Part shown: piece by piece, positions 26,501 through 32,633 of the stretch
How positions within the stretch are numbered: the first letter of the stretch is position 1
Layout of the letters: every line of letters begins with the position of its first letter
Source of the DNA: Planctomycetaceae bacterium
Lineage (GTDB): Bacteria > Planctomycetota > Planctomycetia > Planctomycetales > Planctomycetaceae
Assembly (NCBI GenBank): GCA_016795145.1
Contig: JAEUII010000423.1
Coordinates: 1 to 44,276, forward strand
DNA length: 44,276 nucleotides
Reading direction: 5' to 3'
Translations under genes and position numbers: made by a program
The notes under the pieces: generated by a model
What the model was told of the DNA's origin: nothing
The model's input: the letters and a program-made list of their open reading frames with translations, nothing else
Databases searched by the model: none

Positions 26501-26982
26501 AGAGAGTATCCCGCGACAGTTCCAAGGATCACACCAACAAGAGTGGCGAGCCCCGACCAGCCGTTCGCTGCAGAGATGTCCGACCGCCGTACAATTTCCG
26601 GAATGATCCCCAGCTTCGCCGTTCCGATCAGCGCGGCCTGTGTTCCCACCAGAAACAGCAGGAAGAACATTAACGGGACACTGGCCAGCTGAATCGACCA
26701 GATCCCCAGTGTCACCAGCAGAATCTCAGCGACCTTCAACCAAAGGATGGACGATCGCTTGCTGAATCGGTCCGCTGCCCAGCCTGCCCACGGAGCAAAT
26801 ACAACGAAGGGCAGCATGAAGACGCCAAGCCCCATCGACAGCACAAAAGCATCAGCTTTCTCTGTGGGCCAGTTATAGTCAGTACAAAACTGCGCTTTGC
26901 CAACAGGTACGATCAACCACCGAAACATGCTGTCGTTTACGGCAGTCAGGAATGTCATCATCAGATAGCCGACAAACGACAC
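23545..26982 (-). CDS. aas: MFS transporter / acyltransferase / acyl-CoA (ACP) ligase fusion, Aas-LplT type
   Basis: A three-part protein of 1145 residues for lysophospholipid recycling or fatty-acid incorporation at the inner membrane. Residues 1-410 form an LplT-like MFS transporter with about 12 membrane segments (start FLTAVNDSMFRWL, loop WAADRFSKRSSI). Residues about 430-630 are a PlsC-type acyltransferase with HX4D in NHVSWID (about 445) and EGKITRTG. Residues about 680-1140 are an AMP-forming ligase with FTSGSTGEPKG (about 785), GYGTTEMSP, GWYNSGDMAVIDDDG and a C-terminal GTGKLDLRG Lys. In E. coli LplT and Aas are separate; here they are fused, as in other planctomycetes and some proteobacteria. 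The start is GTG with no clear Shine-Dalgarno; conserved-looking codons run upstream, so the true start may differ. Confidence 0.92.
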   Translation of the reverse strand: MSFVGYLMMTFLTAVNDSMFRWLIVPVGKAQFCTDYNWPTEKADAFVLSMGLGVFMLPFVVFAPWAGWAADRFSKRSSILWLKVAEILLVTLGIWSIQLASVPLMFFLLFLVGTQAALIGTAKLGIIPEIVRRSDISAANGWSGLATLVGVILGTVAGYSLAEMTQTSRSSGLAMSAVALIGCAALGSLGAWLTAAVPVANPTAKFQWNLLADSLRDIALVIRDRAILRVTLGLVFFWGLAAMAQMTIDVFVNRELADNLKHVNPSPFMAMLVIGVGAGSLLAGLWSNGRVELGMVAFGTLLMGLACIFLYFMSDSPIMAGAMLGVIGLGGGLFNVPLLAYIQERSPHNKLGAILAAGQQMTAIGMLFVSGLFWFLRSVLKLEASQIFLISGLGIIPIVVYVVWVLPQATIRFFVWLLSRFVYRVRTYGIENIPEQGPALLVANHVSWIDGVLILLASSRPIRMVAYADYVQGRFVRWLSNLFGIIPIRSGDGPRALIQSLNTASDALRNGQLVCIFAEGKITRTGQLLKFERGMLKILKDTDAPVVPVCLDELWGSIFSYEGGRFIWKKPKHWPYPVTISFGRPIPHVDNVDVVRQSVLELSAQSVLLRKERSMIPARRFIRQCRLAWNRRKVADSSGKELTGGRLLIGSLIFRRLLVNRILKPDVQYIGLLLPPSVGGVLANTALTLAGKVSVNLNYTLSDELVNYCIREAGIKQVLTSRAFMEKKPMKLDAELIYLEDLAKQITGVDKAIAAVQAKCVPLGLLSKLLGLGKVRPDDPLTVIFTSGSTGEPKGVVLSQHNITSNVDAVNQLMRLHGGDTLLGVLPFFHSFGFTVTMWLPLNAEPGAVYHYNPLDARTVGSLTEKYGCTIIAATPTFLRTYMKRCTTDEFKTMNLVIVGAEKMPDDLREAFKEKFGFEPTEGYGTTEMSPVAAFNIPNSRMGEDAVRDSGTRHGTVGRVIPGVAAAVFDPETGAMLGANKEGLLKIKGPNIMLGYLNRPDKTAESIQDGWYNSGDMAVIDDDGFIRITGRMSRFSKIGGEMVPHILVEQEIAKILEDEMGDEASILCAVTAVPDEKKGERLIVLHRPMRKSIKEILDRLQAAGLPNLFIPSTDGFIEVEQIPLLGTGKLDLRGIKDLALQKTKK

Positions 26983-27803
26983 CGACGCGAGCCGCGGTTG
27001 TGGTGTGCTGCCGGATTGTTCATGACTCGAAGAAATGGCTGTGCTCCCAAGACCCGCAGTGATTTGCGGTTCTGCAACAGAGCATCGTCCTGACGCTGCT
27101 GCCCTGGCTGCGTGAACCCCCTATCCCGCGCCACCCCGTCAGTTTAGAAACGGGAGCGAGGGAATACACCGGGCAACCCTGACTCCACCATTCGCGGGAA
27201 ACCCATCCTCCATTTTCGGCATTCCGACGAGTCAAAGGCAGGTCTCGAGTTCGCGTCGCTGCAGACAGGCATGAATTCCTGGTGCCAGACACACAGGACC
27301 CCACCAGTACGGCGTTCTTCGGCTGATTCTGCCGGTTTCTGCGCAAGAAAAATGCCGAGCGACCTGGATTCCAGATCGCTCGGCATCGGAACAGAGGAGA
27401 CGAAGAGGGAGGGGCTTCGTCCAGTGCTTTCAGAGTTCCTCATCCCATCGGAGGAATAAGATTCTTACAATCTTCAAATGACTCCATGACCGTCACGCCC
27501 CGTCCTGCGGCCTGCGCCGTAAGCGTTCATAATCATGGTCGTCGCAGATGCCGTCGCACAGGACGTCTGTGCGAAAGGACATTCCGCATTCACGCATGGC
27601 GATGATGCACGACAGGAGCACACACGTGCGCGGTGACTGAACAAACACGCTCGAGTGTTTGCTCTCTTCCGTCACTCGGCACGATGAACCAAAGATCTAC
27701 GACCTGCCGTTCAGATTCGCAATACGCGGTGCGAGGAAATCGCGAACACGTCGAAATCATCTCGGGCAGAGGTTATGGCTCACACGCCGTGCAGTGAATC
27801 GGC
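26983..27803. other. Non-coding spacer, 821 bases
   Basis: No open frame here looks like a real gene: small frames on both strands have odd composition and lack supporting starts. Its main feature is the minus-strand terminator at 27352-27386. A second hairpin, CAAACAC-GCTCGA-GTGTTTG, lies near 27630-27650. A non-coding RNA between about 27390 and 27800 on the minus strand is possible but not shown. Confidence 0.5.
27352..27386 (-). terminator. Strong intrinsic terminator, minus strand
   Basis: Arms ATGCCGAGCGA (27352-27362) and TCGCTCGGCAT (27376-27386) are perfectly complementary over 11 bases, and the loop can extend with CTGG-ATT-CCAG. Read on the minus strand, the hairpin is followed at once by TTTTTC, the sign of a factor-independent terminator. 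The nearest minus-strand gene upstream, the Gly-rich lipoprotein, ends 418 bases before it, so it may end a long 3' tail or an unannotated small RNA. Confidence 0.8.
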
Positions 27804-28070
27804 TTAGTACGTTGGCAGGCGATCGAACATGGCGTAGTTCGTTGTCGTTGGCTGCACGAGTGCTGCCTGAGGTACGCCTGGGGCATAAGCTGTCGGATAG
27901 CCAGGTGCCATCGCGCCGCATGCACCAGTCTGGCATGGAGAACATCCGCCGCCACCACCGTAGTAACCGCCACCACCGTATGGTGAGTACATTCCATGGC
28001 CGAGCAGACAGCAGCCGCTCAAAGAGCTGATCAAAAGCAGGCCGGCAAACACGCTTGCGAGACGGGACAT
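27804..28070 (-). CDS. Small Gly-rich lipoprotein
   Basis: An 88-residue protein with a lipoprotein signal peptide: SRLASVFAGLLLISSLSGCC, where the Cys at residue 20 follows the lipobox LSGC. The mature part is Gly/Tyr-rich (YGGGGYYGGGGG) and then Pro/Ala-rich, without a domain I know. It would be anchored to a membrane in the periplasm; such small Gly-rich lipoproteins are frequent in planctomycetes and have no defined role. The ATG follows GGAGGATCTCAA, an excellent Shine-Dalgarno. The leader contains a hairpin GTTGCC-TCTAGACT-GGCAAC at 28088-28107. A possible promoter lies at 28271-28298. Codon use fits the neighbours. Confidence 0.75.
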   Translation of the reverse strand: MSRLASVFAGLLLISSLSGCCLLGHGMYSPYGGGGYYGGGGGCSPCQTGACGAMAPGYPTAYAPGVPQAALVQPTTTNYAMFDRLPTY

Positions 28071-28270
28071 TTGAGATCCTCCGGGATGTTGCCTCTAGAC
28101 TGGCAACGAAGCGGGAAGGGATGAATGCGCGATTTCGGAGACCTCAATCTGATGGACATCGCTGAGTGGCGATGACAACAGTTCTTGGTGAGACGTGAAA
28201 CCGACGAATTCGAGAGGAGAGAACGAGAGGAGATTTGAACTGCAGGAACCGCAGTTCGAGTGAGAGGGAC

Positions 28271-28298
28271 GTTATTGGAAATCGGCAAAACACGTCAA
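28271..28298 (-). promoter_or_regulatory. Candidate promoter of the Gly-rich lipoprotein gene
   Basis: On the minus strand TTGACG (28293-28298) and AATAAC (28271-28276) are 16 bases apart, in an AT-rich stretch about 200 bases upstream of the lipoprotein start. The -10 match is only fair. The remainder of the 28071-28481 spacer holds the leader and AT-rich sequence without a gene. Confidence 0.35.
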
Positions 28299-28481
28299 TA
28301 GCGATTTTCACTCGGAAATTTTGGCGTTTCCGAAGATTCTGAGATCGGCAAAAAACGGATTTCTTCAAATTCGACTCAAGTCCTCAGCCTCCGTGATCAC
28401 GCGATCATCATGGCTTCGCTTTCAGGTTCGGCGACATGCAGACTCCCTGACATTTTGACGTTTACAACTTTCCTTTCCGCG

Positions 28482-28832
28482 TCAGGCCTTGCCGGATTTG
28501 GCCTTCAGCCTGACTGCCGTGCCCTCCACGTTTTCAAGCCCCCACTTCACGATGGCCTTGATTACCGGTTCCAGCGTCCTGCCTCGTGCCGTCAACCGAT
28601 AGGCATCGCGGCCTGGTTGCTCCGGTGAAGGAAACTTCTCCACAAGTTCCTGATCAACCAGGCGCCCAAGTCGATCCGTCAGAATGTTCGTCGCAATTCG
28701 TTCCGGAGAAGCAACAAACTCCCGGAAGTGCGTTCGCCCCAGCAGCATGTCCCGAACAATCAGTAACGTCCATTTGTCGCCAATCACATCCAGAGTACAC
28801 GCGACGGGACAACAGGATCGCTGGTGCTTCAT
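28482..28832 (-). CDS. HxlR-family transcriptional regulator
   Basis: A 116-residue winged-helix regulator. The HxlR signature is clear: CPVACTLDVIGDKWTLLIVRDML (about 8-30), HFREFVASPERIATNILTDRL (the DNA-contact region), and a wing with AYRLTARGRTLEPVIKAIVKWG. The N-terminal Cys residues 7, 8 and 12 sit where some HxlR relatives (HypR, YodB type) carry the Cys that senses electrophiles or oxidants. The longer frame to 28868 is rejected because the ATG at 28832 follows AAGGAGA at good spacing and begins at the family's usual N-terminus. It is divergent from the iron-sulfur/SCP2 gene, and two palindromes in the spacer are likely its own binding sites. Confidence 0.9.
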   Translation of the reverse strand: MKHQRSCCPVACTLDVIGDKWTLLIVRDMLLGRTHFREFVASPERIATNILTDRLGRLVDQELVEKFPSPEQPGRDAYRLTARGRTLEPVIKAIVKWGLENVEGTAVRLKAKSGKA

Positions 28833-28902
28833 ACCGCATCTCCTTCTGATCATTCGGCAAATCGGCAAATCGGCCGGACGCCACCATCTCAGTCAATTCC
28901 AC

Positions 28903-28930
28903 TTGACAGTATCCACAACACTTGCAAAAT
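28903..28930 (+). promoter_or_regulatory. Candidate promoter for the Fe-S/SCP2 gene, overlapping an operator
   Basis: TTGACA (28903-28908) and CAAAAT (28925-28930) are 16 bases apart, pointing toward the Fe-S/SCP2 gene. The -10 lies inside the palindrome at 28921-28935. On the other strand TTGCAT and TACTGT, 17 bases apart, could serve the hxlR gene over the same bases. Repressor binding at the palindrome would then block both directions. Confidence 0.45.
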
Positions 28931-28935
28931 GCAAG
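28921..28935. promoter_or_regulatory. HxlR-type operator 1, CTTGCA-AAA-TGCAAG
   Basis: A perfect six-base inverted repeat with a three-base centre, in the divergent spacer. It shares the CTTGCA/TGCAAG arms with the second site 25 bases away (centre to centre), the pattern expected for two dimers of one regulator. Confidence 0.65.
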
Positions 28936-28944
28936 CATGACGAC

Positions 28945-28961
28945 ACTTGCAGTTTGCAAGT
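28945..28961. promoter_or_regulatory. HxlR-type operator 2, ACTTGCA-GTT-TGCAAGT
   Basis: A perfect seven-base inverted repeat with a three-base centre. It lies 64 bases before the ATG of the Fe-S/SCP2 gene, downstream of the candidate promoter there, so binding could block transcript initiation or elongation. Confidence 0.65.
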
Positions 28962-29024
28962 AATCATCAGGTGCAGTTTTACGCTGCACATCGCAAACTC
29001 AACCGAGCGTCCGGAGTCTCTTTG

Positions 29025-30356
29025 ATGGCATCGTCCGATCAGCATCCCACTGTCGCTCAGGTTCGCAGTCGCCCATTACTGCCTCAACTTCCCCCAATGA
29101 CATTCGAAGAGCTCAGACAATTGTGTCTCGACTGTGGAGCTGATGATGCCGGAATCGTGGCCATCGATCGCAGCGAACTGAATGACCAGCGTGCTGATAT
29201 CCTGCGGGCAGCTCCCTGGACAAAAACTCTGCTGGCTTACGTCTGCCGAATGAACCGTGAACCCATCCGTAGTCCCGCACGCTCTGTCGCGAATCTGGAG
29301 TTTCATCACACGACAGACTTCGTGAATGAAGCGGGACACAAAATCGTAGCGGCACTGGAAGCTCGAGGCGTTCGGGCGATCAATCCGTCCGTGGGTTTCC
29401 CCATGGAACTGGACCGTTTTCCCGGCAAGATCTGGGTTGTGTCGCACAAACCTGTCGCGGTCGCCGCCGGACTTGGCCAGATGGGCATTCACCGAAATGT
29501 CATCCATCCTCGCTTCGGAAACTTTATCCTTCTGGGCACGATCCTGACGGACATCACTGTTCCGGAGCAATCTGTTCCGGTCAATTTCAACCCGTGCCTT
29601 GAGTGTAAACTGTGCGTGGCCGCCTGCCCGGTGGGCGCAATCTCGCCGGACGGTGCTTTCAACTTCACGGCATGCTACACGCACAACTACCGGGAGTTCA
29701 TGGGAGGCTTTTCGGACTTTACGGACGCGATTGCGAACAGCAGGAATTCCAATGTCCTGCGTTCAAAAGTCAGCGATACGGAATCTGCTTCCATGTGGCA
29801 GAGTCTTTCGTTCGGAGCCAATTACAAGGCCGCATACTGCATGGCGGTGTGCCCGGCCGGTGAAGATGTCATTTCACCGTGGCTTGACGATCGAAAGCAG
29901 TTCATGGAAGAGACTTTGCGACCGCTGCAGCAAAAGGACGAAGTTATCTATGCCATTCCCGGCTCTGATGCAGAGGAATGGGTCACAAAGCGGTTCCCTC
30001 ACAAAACCCTGCGCCGGGTCAGAGGCAATCTCCGAGTCCGCACGATCGAGGATTTTCTAAATCTGATGTCGCTTCAGTTTCAGCCTGGGCAATCGAAAGG
30101 GCTGAACGCGGTTTACCACATGACGTTTTCGGGATCAGAAAAATGTACGGCAACAATCACCATTCGTGATCAGAAGCTGCATGTTGAGCGAGGGCTTCAC
30201 GGCAAACCGAACCTGCACATCAAAGCAGACAGCAAGACCTGGATCGGTTTCCTGGCACGCGAAAAATCTCTCGTCTGGGCTCTGCTTACCTTTCGCATCC
30301 GACTTTCCGGCTCGCCAGCCTGGCTGCTTCGTTTCGGCCGCTGCTTTCCGTCCTGA
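29025..30356 (+). CDS. 4Fe-4S oxidoreductase-like protein fused to a C-terminal SCP2 domain
   Basis: A 443-residue cytoplasmic protein. The N-terminal part resembles QueG/reductive dehalogenase-type cobalamin enzymes in its general layout, and the ferredoxin motif CLECKLCVAACP (Cys 191, 194, 197, 201) gives one 4Fe-4S cluster. Cys 217, 272 and 276 (AYCMAVCPAGEDV) probably bind a second. The last 90 residues (from about 350) form an SCP2-like lipid-binding fold with AVYHMTFSGSEKCTATITI and a KPNLHIKADSKTWIGFLARE segment. The fusion suggests reduction of a hydrophobic substrate. The start is the ATG at 29025 behind GGAG; an upstream TTG at 28947 lies inside an operator and is rejected. It is divergent from hxlR and likely under its control. 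It is not QueG itself, as the C-terminus differs. Confidence 0.8.
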   Translation: MASSDQHPTVAQVRSRPLLPQLPPMTFEELRQLCLDCGADDAGIVAIDRSELNDQRADILRAAPWTKTLLAYVCRMNREPIRSPARSVANLEFHHTTDFVNEAGHKIVAALEARGVRAINPSVGFPMELDRFPGKIWVVSHKPVAVAAGLGQMGIHRNVIHPRFGNFILLGTILTDITVPEQSVPVNFNPCLECKLCVAACPVGAISPDGAFNFTACYTHNYREFMGGFSDFTDAIANSRNSNVLRSKVSDTESASMWQSLSFGANYKAAYCMAVCPAGEDVISPWLDDRKQFMEETLRPLQQKDEVIYAIPGSDAEEWVTKRFPHKTLRRVRGNLRVRTIEDFLNLMSLQFQPGQSKGLNAVYHMTFSGSEKCTATITIRDQKLHVERGLHGKPNLHIKADSKTWIGFLAREKSLVWALLTFRIRLSGSPAWLLRFGRCFPS

Positions 30357-30369
30357 CGGGGTTGCCTCA

Positions 30370-30394
30370 GTGTAGCTTGTGTCTCCGACGCGAG
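30370..30394. repeat. Solitary half of the REP-like element
   Basis: Reads as the reverse complement of half B with a two-base insertion and one change; the intact core is GTGTCTCCGACGCGAG. No half A is found nearby. It lies between the stop of the Fe-S/SCP2 gene and the convergent membrane protein gene. Confidence 0.6.
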
Positions 30395-30496
30395 ATGGCC
30401 CAATGGAACCACCCGGCTCGTTGCCAGTTCTTTTCTTTCATTGTTCGCTTGCGTCCAGCCAGTACGCATGGAACGAGCCAAAACACGAGCAGGACC

Positions 30497-31186
30497 TTAT
30501 CCGGCAGTTTCATGCTCTCCGGCGGGCTCAGCAAACGCAGAATACACGGAGAAAGCCTTCTCGAAGAAGCCCTGCAACTTGTCTGGTGGCGTCCGCTTCC
30601 CGTCAAACCAGAAATAGAAACAGCCCGGAAAGGCTTCCAGACACAGCCGATCCATGGTTGTCAGCAAATCTCGACGTTCCGGGGTGAGAAAGCCTCGGAT
30701 CGCTTCTTCATTCGACCCCTTTAGAACGAACTTCCGCGAAAACTCCGGGGAGTCATCAAAATCAATATCCTGCCACCCCAGCATCGCGCCGACACGACTG
30801 AAGAAACCCTCCGGGGAAATCACGAAATCCGGTGTCTGCAGTCGCGGGGAGCGAAAGATCGCCAATGTCTGATGGATCGTTCTCGAGTGCTTGCCTGAGC
30901 CCACGATGTAGCGATAGTCGCAAAGGACTACATCCAAAGGCGCAACTTCCCGACGAAGGATGTTGTGTGCTTTGCGGCCCCGTCCAGTGTTCATCACCTG
31001 AGTACTGCCGGAGAAGCCATCCAGTTCACCGGGCATGACCTGCTGCACGGTGAAACCCAGTGCTGTTCCGTACTCCACCATCTGAGCTGTTCTTCGCCGC
31101 TCGAAATAGATGGCAAGAACGATGATGACCGCAATCACCGAAGCAATGCCGAGAATGGTCAGTACCATTGTGGAATCGAGATTCAT
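30497..31186 (-). CDS. Membrane-anchored protein of unknown function (single N-terminal TM)
   Basis: A 229-residue protein with one hydrophobic segment (about 7-27, LTILGIASVIAVIIVLAIYF), followed by RRR, so the body is probably cytoplasmic. The rest is a mixed alpha/beta domain with several conserved-looking stretches (VVLCDYRYIVGSGKHSRTIH; a Phe/Tyr-rich CFYFWFDG near the C-terminus). I do not recognise a characterised family; the pattern is somewhat like DUF3137. The ATG at 31184-31186 follows GGTGAGAG at a short distance. It is convergent with the Fe-S/SCP2 gene. It is separated from the LuxR-type gene upstream by that gene's terminator, so it is probably transcribed alone. Confidence 0.65.
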   Translation of the reverse strand: MNLDSTMVLTILGIASVIAVIIVLAIYFERRRTAQMVEYGTALGFTVQQVMPGELDGFSGSTQVMNTGRGRKAHNILRREVAPLDVVLCDYRYIVGSGKHSRTIHQTLAIFRSPRLQTPDFVISPEGFFSRVGAMLGWQDIDFDDSPEFSRKFVLKGSNEEAIRGFLTPERRDLLTTMDRLCLEAFPGCFYFWFDGKRTPPDKLQGFFEKAFSVYSAFAEPAGEHETAG

Positions 31187-31334
31187 CTCTCACCCCTGCT
31201 GTGCAATCGCCATGTACCGTACTCCGTTCCGGCGAATTGTGCATGGACTGTGTTCAGAATGGAATTCCGACCGAAGCACTTTCCATGCGTAAGCCGATGT
31301 CTGCGTCGATCCGGTTCTCTCCATGCGCATGAAA

Positions 31335-31363
31335 AAAGCCTGGCTCAGAATGAACCAGGCTTT
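31335..31363 (-). terminator. Intrinsic terminator of the LuxR-type gene
   Basis: Arms AAAGCCTGG (31335-31343) and CCAGGCTTT (31355-31363) are perfectly complementary. On the minus strand the hairpin ends in a run of six T. It lies 68 bases after the stop of the LuxR-type regulator gene. Confidence 0.85.
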
Positions 31364-31430
31364 GGAAATCTGCGAGGGTGCAGAACAGTTTCACCGGCGG
31401 AAGCTGACCGGTGAGCTCAAAGTCCTTTGG

Positions 31431-32129
31431 TCAGGCCTCAATCAGCCCTTCTCGAATCGCCCAGCGACACAAATCAACCCGGTCTGTCGCCCCGACAACT
31501 CTCATGATGCGGTACTTATGACTTTCGACAGCCTTTTCGGAGATCGCAAGTGCTTCCGCAACTTCCGAAACACGGCGACCTTCCGCAATCTTCAGCAGCA
31601 CGTCCCACTGACGATCGGTCAGCTTCTGCATATGGCCGCTTGCAACGCAGCGAAACTGCCCGTCTCTCATCAACTGCACACGAGTCGCAAGGTGCTCAGA
31701 AAGTACAGGCTGACCACCAGAAATCTGAGTCAGCTGTTCGCTGATGCGACGCATCGAATCTTCACGCGACAGCAATCCGCTGACTCGATTGTTCACCACC
31801 AGATCCAGCTGGCGATCGGTCAGGCTATCACCAAAAACCGCGATCCGTGTTTCACCCAGTCGTACTGCAAGTTCTGAAAAGAGATCGCGAAGAGCCTTCA
31901 CTGCGAGTCGTTCGCCCACCAGCACAACTCGGGGACGCTGAGCTCGAATGGCCTGCAGCAGTTCGGAAGGCGTGGCCACGGACATCACGTTGCGAAAGCC
32001 ACCGTAAGACTTCAGGCACCAGGCAATCGATTCTGCATTCAATCGATTGGAATCGGCGATCACGGCGTCGCCGGTCAGGTCAGCGACAAATTCTGAAGAG
32101 CTCATGCTTCGATCAGAAACGGTTTGCAT
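31431..32129 (-). CDS. LuxR-family regulator with a degenerate receiver domain
   Basis: A 232-residue protein with the layout of a NarL/FixJ response regulator. The C-terminal HTH is normal: LTDRQWDVLLKIAEGRRVSEVA then LAISEKAVESHKYRIMRVVG (about 165-210). The N-terminal domain keeps the receiver's alternating pattern but not its active site. Strand 1 reads AVIADSN, with one acidic residue in place of the usual pair. The position of the phosphoacceptor Asp is Gly in VVLVGERL, and the conserved Lys at the end of strand 5 is Ser in GLLSRED. It is therefore unlikely to be phosphorylated and may respond to a ligand or to dimerisation. The start at 32129 follows GAGG by five bases; the frame above it is not needed. 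No histidine kinase is adjacent. Confidence 0.8.
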   Translation of the reverse strand: MQTVSDRSMSSSEFVADLTGDAVIADSNRLNAESIAWCLKSYGGFRNVMSVATPSELLQAIRAQRPRVVLVGERLAVKALRDLFSELAVRLGETRIAVFGDSLTDRQLDLVVNNRVSGLLSREDSMRRISEQLTQISGGQPVLSEHLATRVQLMRDGQFRCVASGHMQKLTDRQWDVLLKIAEGRRVSEVAEALAISEKAVESHKYRIMRVVGATDRVDLCRWAIREGLIEA

Positions 32130-32449
32130 CTCAACCTCGCTTGCTGAAGAGTTCCCTCTCGCACCCGGCGAGCACGAGTGTACTACGCCTGAGCCAGCAT
32201 CTCCCTGACAACGTTCTCCGCACGGAGTGCAGATTCGCTGTCCGTTCGATGCGGCCCCCGCATCCATGCGGAGGAGCAACTGACGAGGCGGGTTCTATCT
32301 CCGCGTTGCGTGTTTTTCTGATAGGAGTCTCCCCCGTAGGATATACCCTTCCGCAAGTTGAGGGGATTCCTTCGCGGTGAGTGATTTCCGATGAGAGTTC
32401 GCACAATTCCTTAGCAACGCCAACTAATCTTTGGGCCTGCGATGCGGGG

Positions 32450-32470
32450 ATCCCCGACCTACCAAGGGCT
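32450..32470. repeat. Short dispersed repeat, copy 2
   Basis: Second copy of the word at 21963-21983, with 20 of 21 bases identical. Here it adjoins a GGGGATCCCC palindrome. It lies in the spacer upstream of the LuxR-type gene. Confidence 0.45.
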
Positions 32471-32509
32471 GTTTCCAACAAAGGTGTGAGTGTCACGTCA
32501 ACCAAAAAA

Positions 32510-32538
32510 ACAAAGCCCGGAAGAGTCCCGGGCTTTGT
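32510..32538 (-). terminator. Intrinsic terminator of xylA
   Basis: Arms ACAAAGCCCGG (32510-32520) and CCGGGCTTTGT (32528-32538) form a perfect 11-base-pair stem with a seven-base loop. On the minus strand the stem is followed by a run of T. It lies about 95 bases after the xylA stop, past the palindrome at 32557-32574. Confidence 0.9.
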
Positions 32539-32556
32539 CGAAATTGTTGAGGTAGT

Positions 32557-32574
32557 GGATCTTGCTAAAGATCC
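32557..32574. repeat. Dispersed palindrome GGATCTT-GCTA-AAGATCC, third copy
   Basis: Identical to the copy after pyrC. It is preceded by GGTAGT and followed by CTC. It lies between the xylA stop and the terminator, so it would be part of the xylA 3' tail. Confidence 0.75.
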
Positions 32575-32633
32575 TCTCGCAACAGCACGCTTTTGCATGG
32601 TCCGCGACCAGAACTTCAAAGCGTGCCAAAACA

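Noticed and set aside
27144..27443. A 99-codon minus-strand open frame in the long spacer
   Set aside because: It contains the intrinsic terminator within its own coding region and has no conserved-looking sequence.
27493..27675. A 60-codon Cys-containing minus-strand open frame
   Set aside because: Starts at GTG without a ribosome site and shows no motif; kept only as part of the unexplained spacer.
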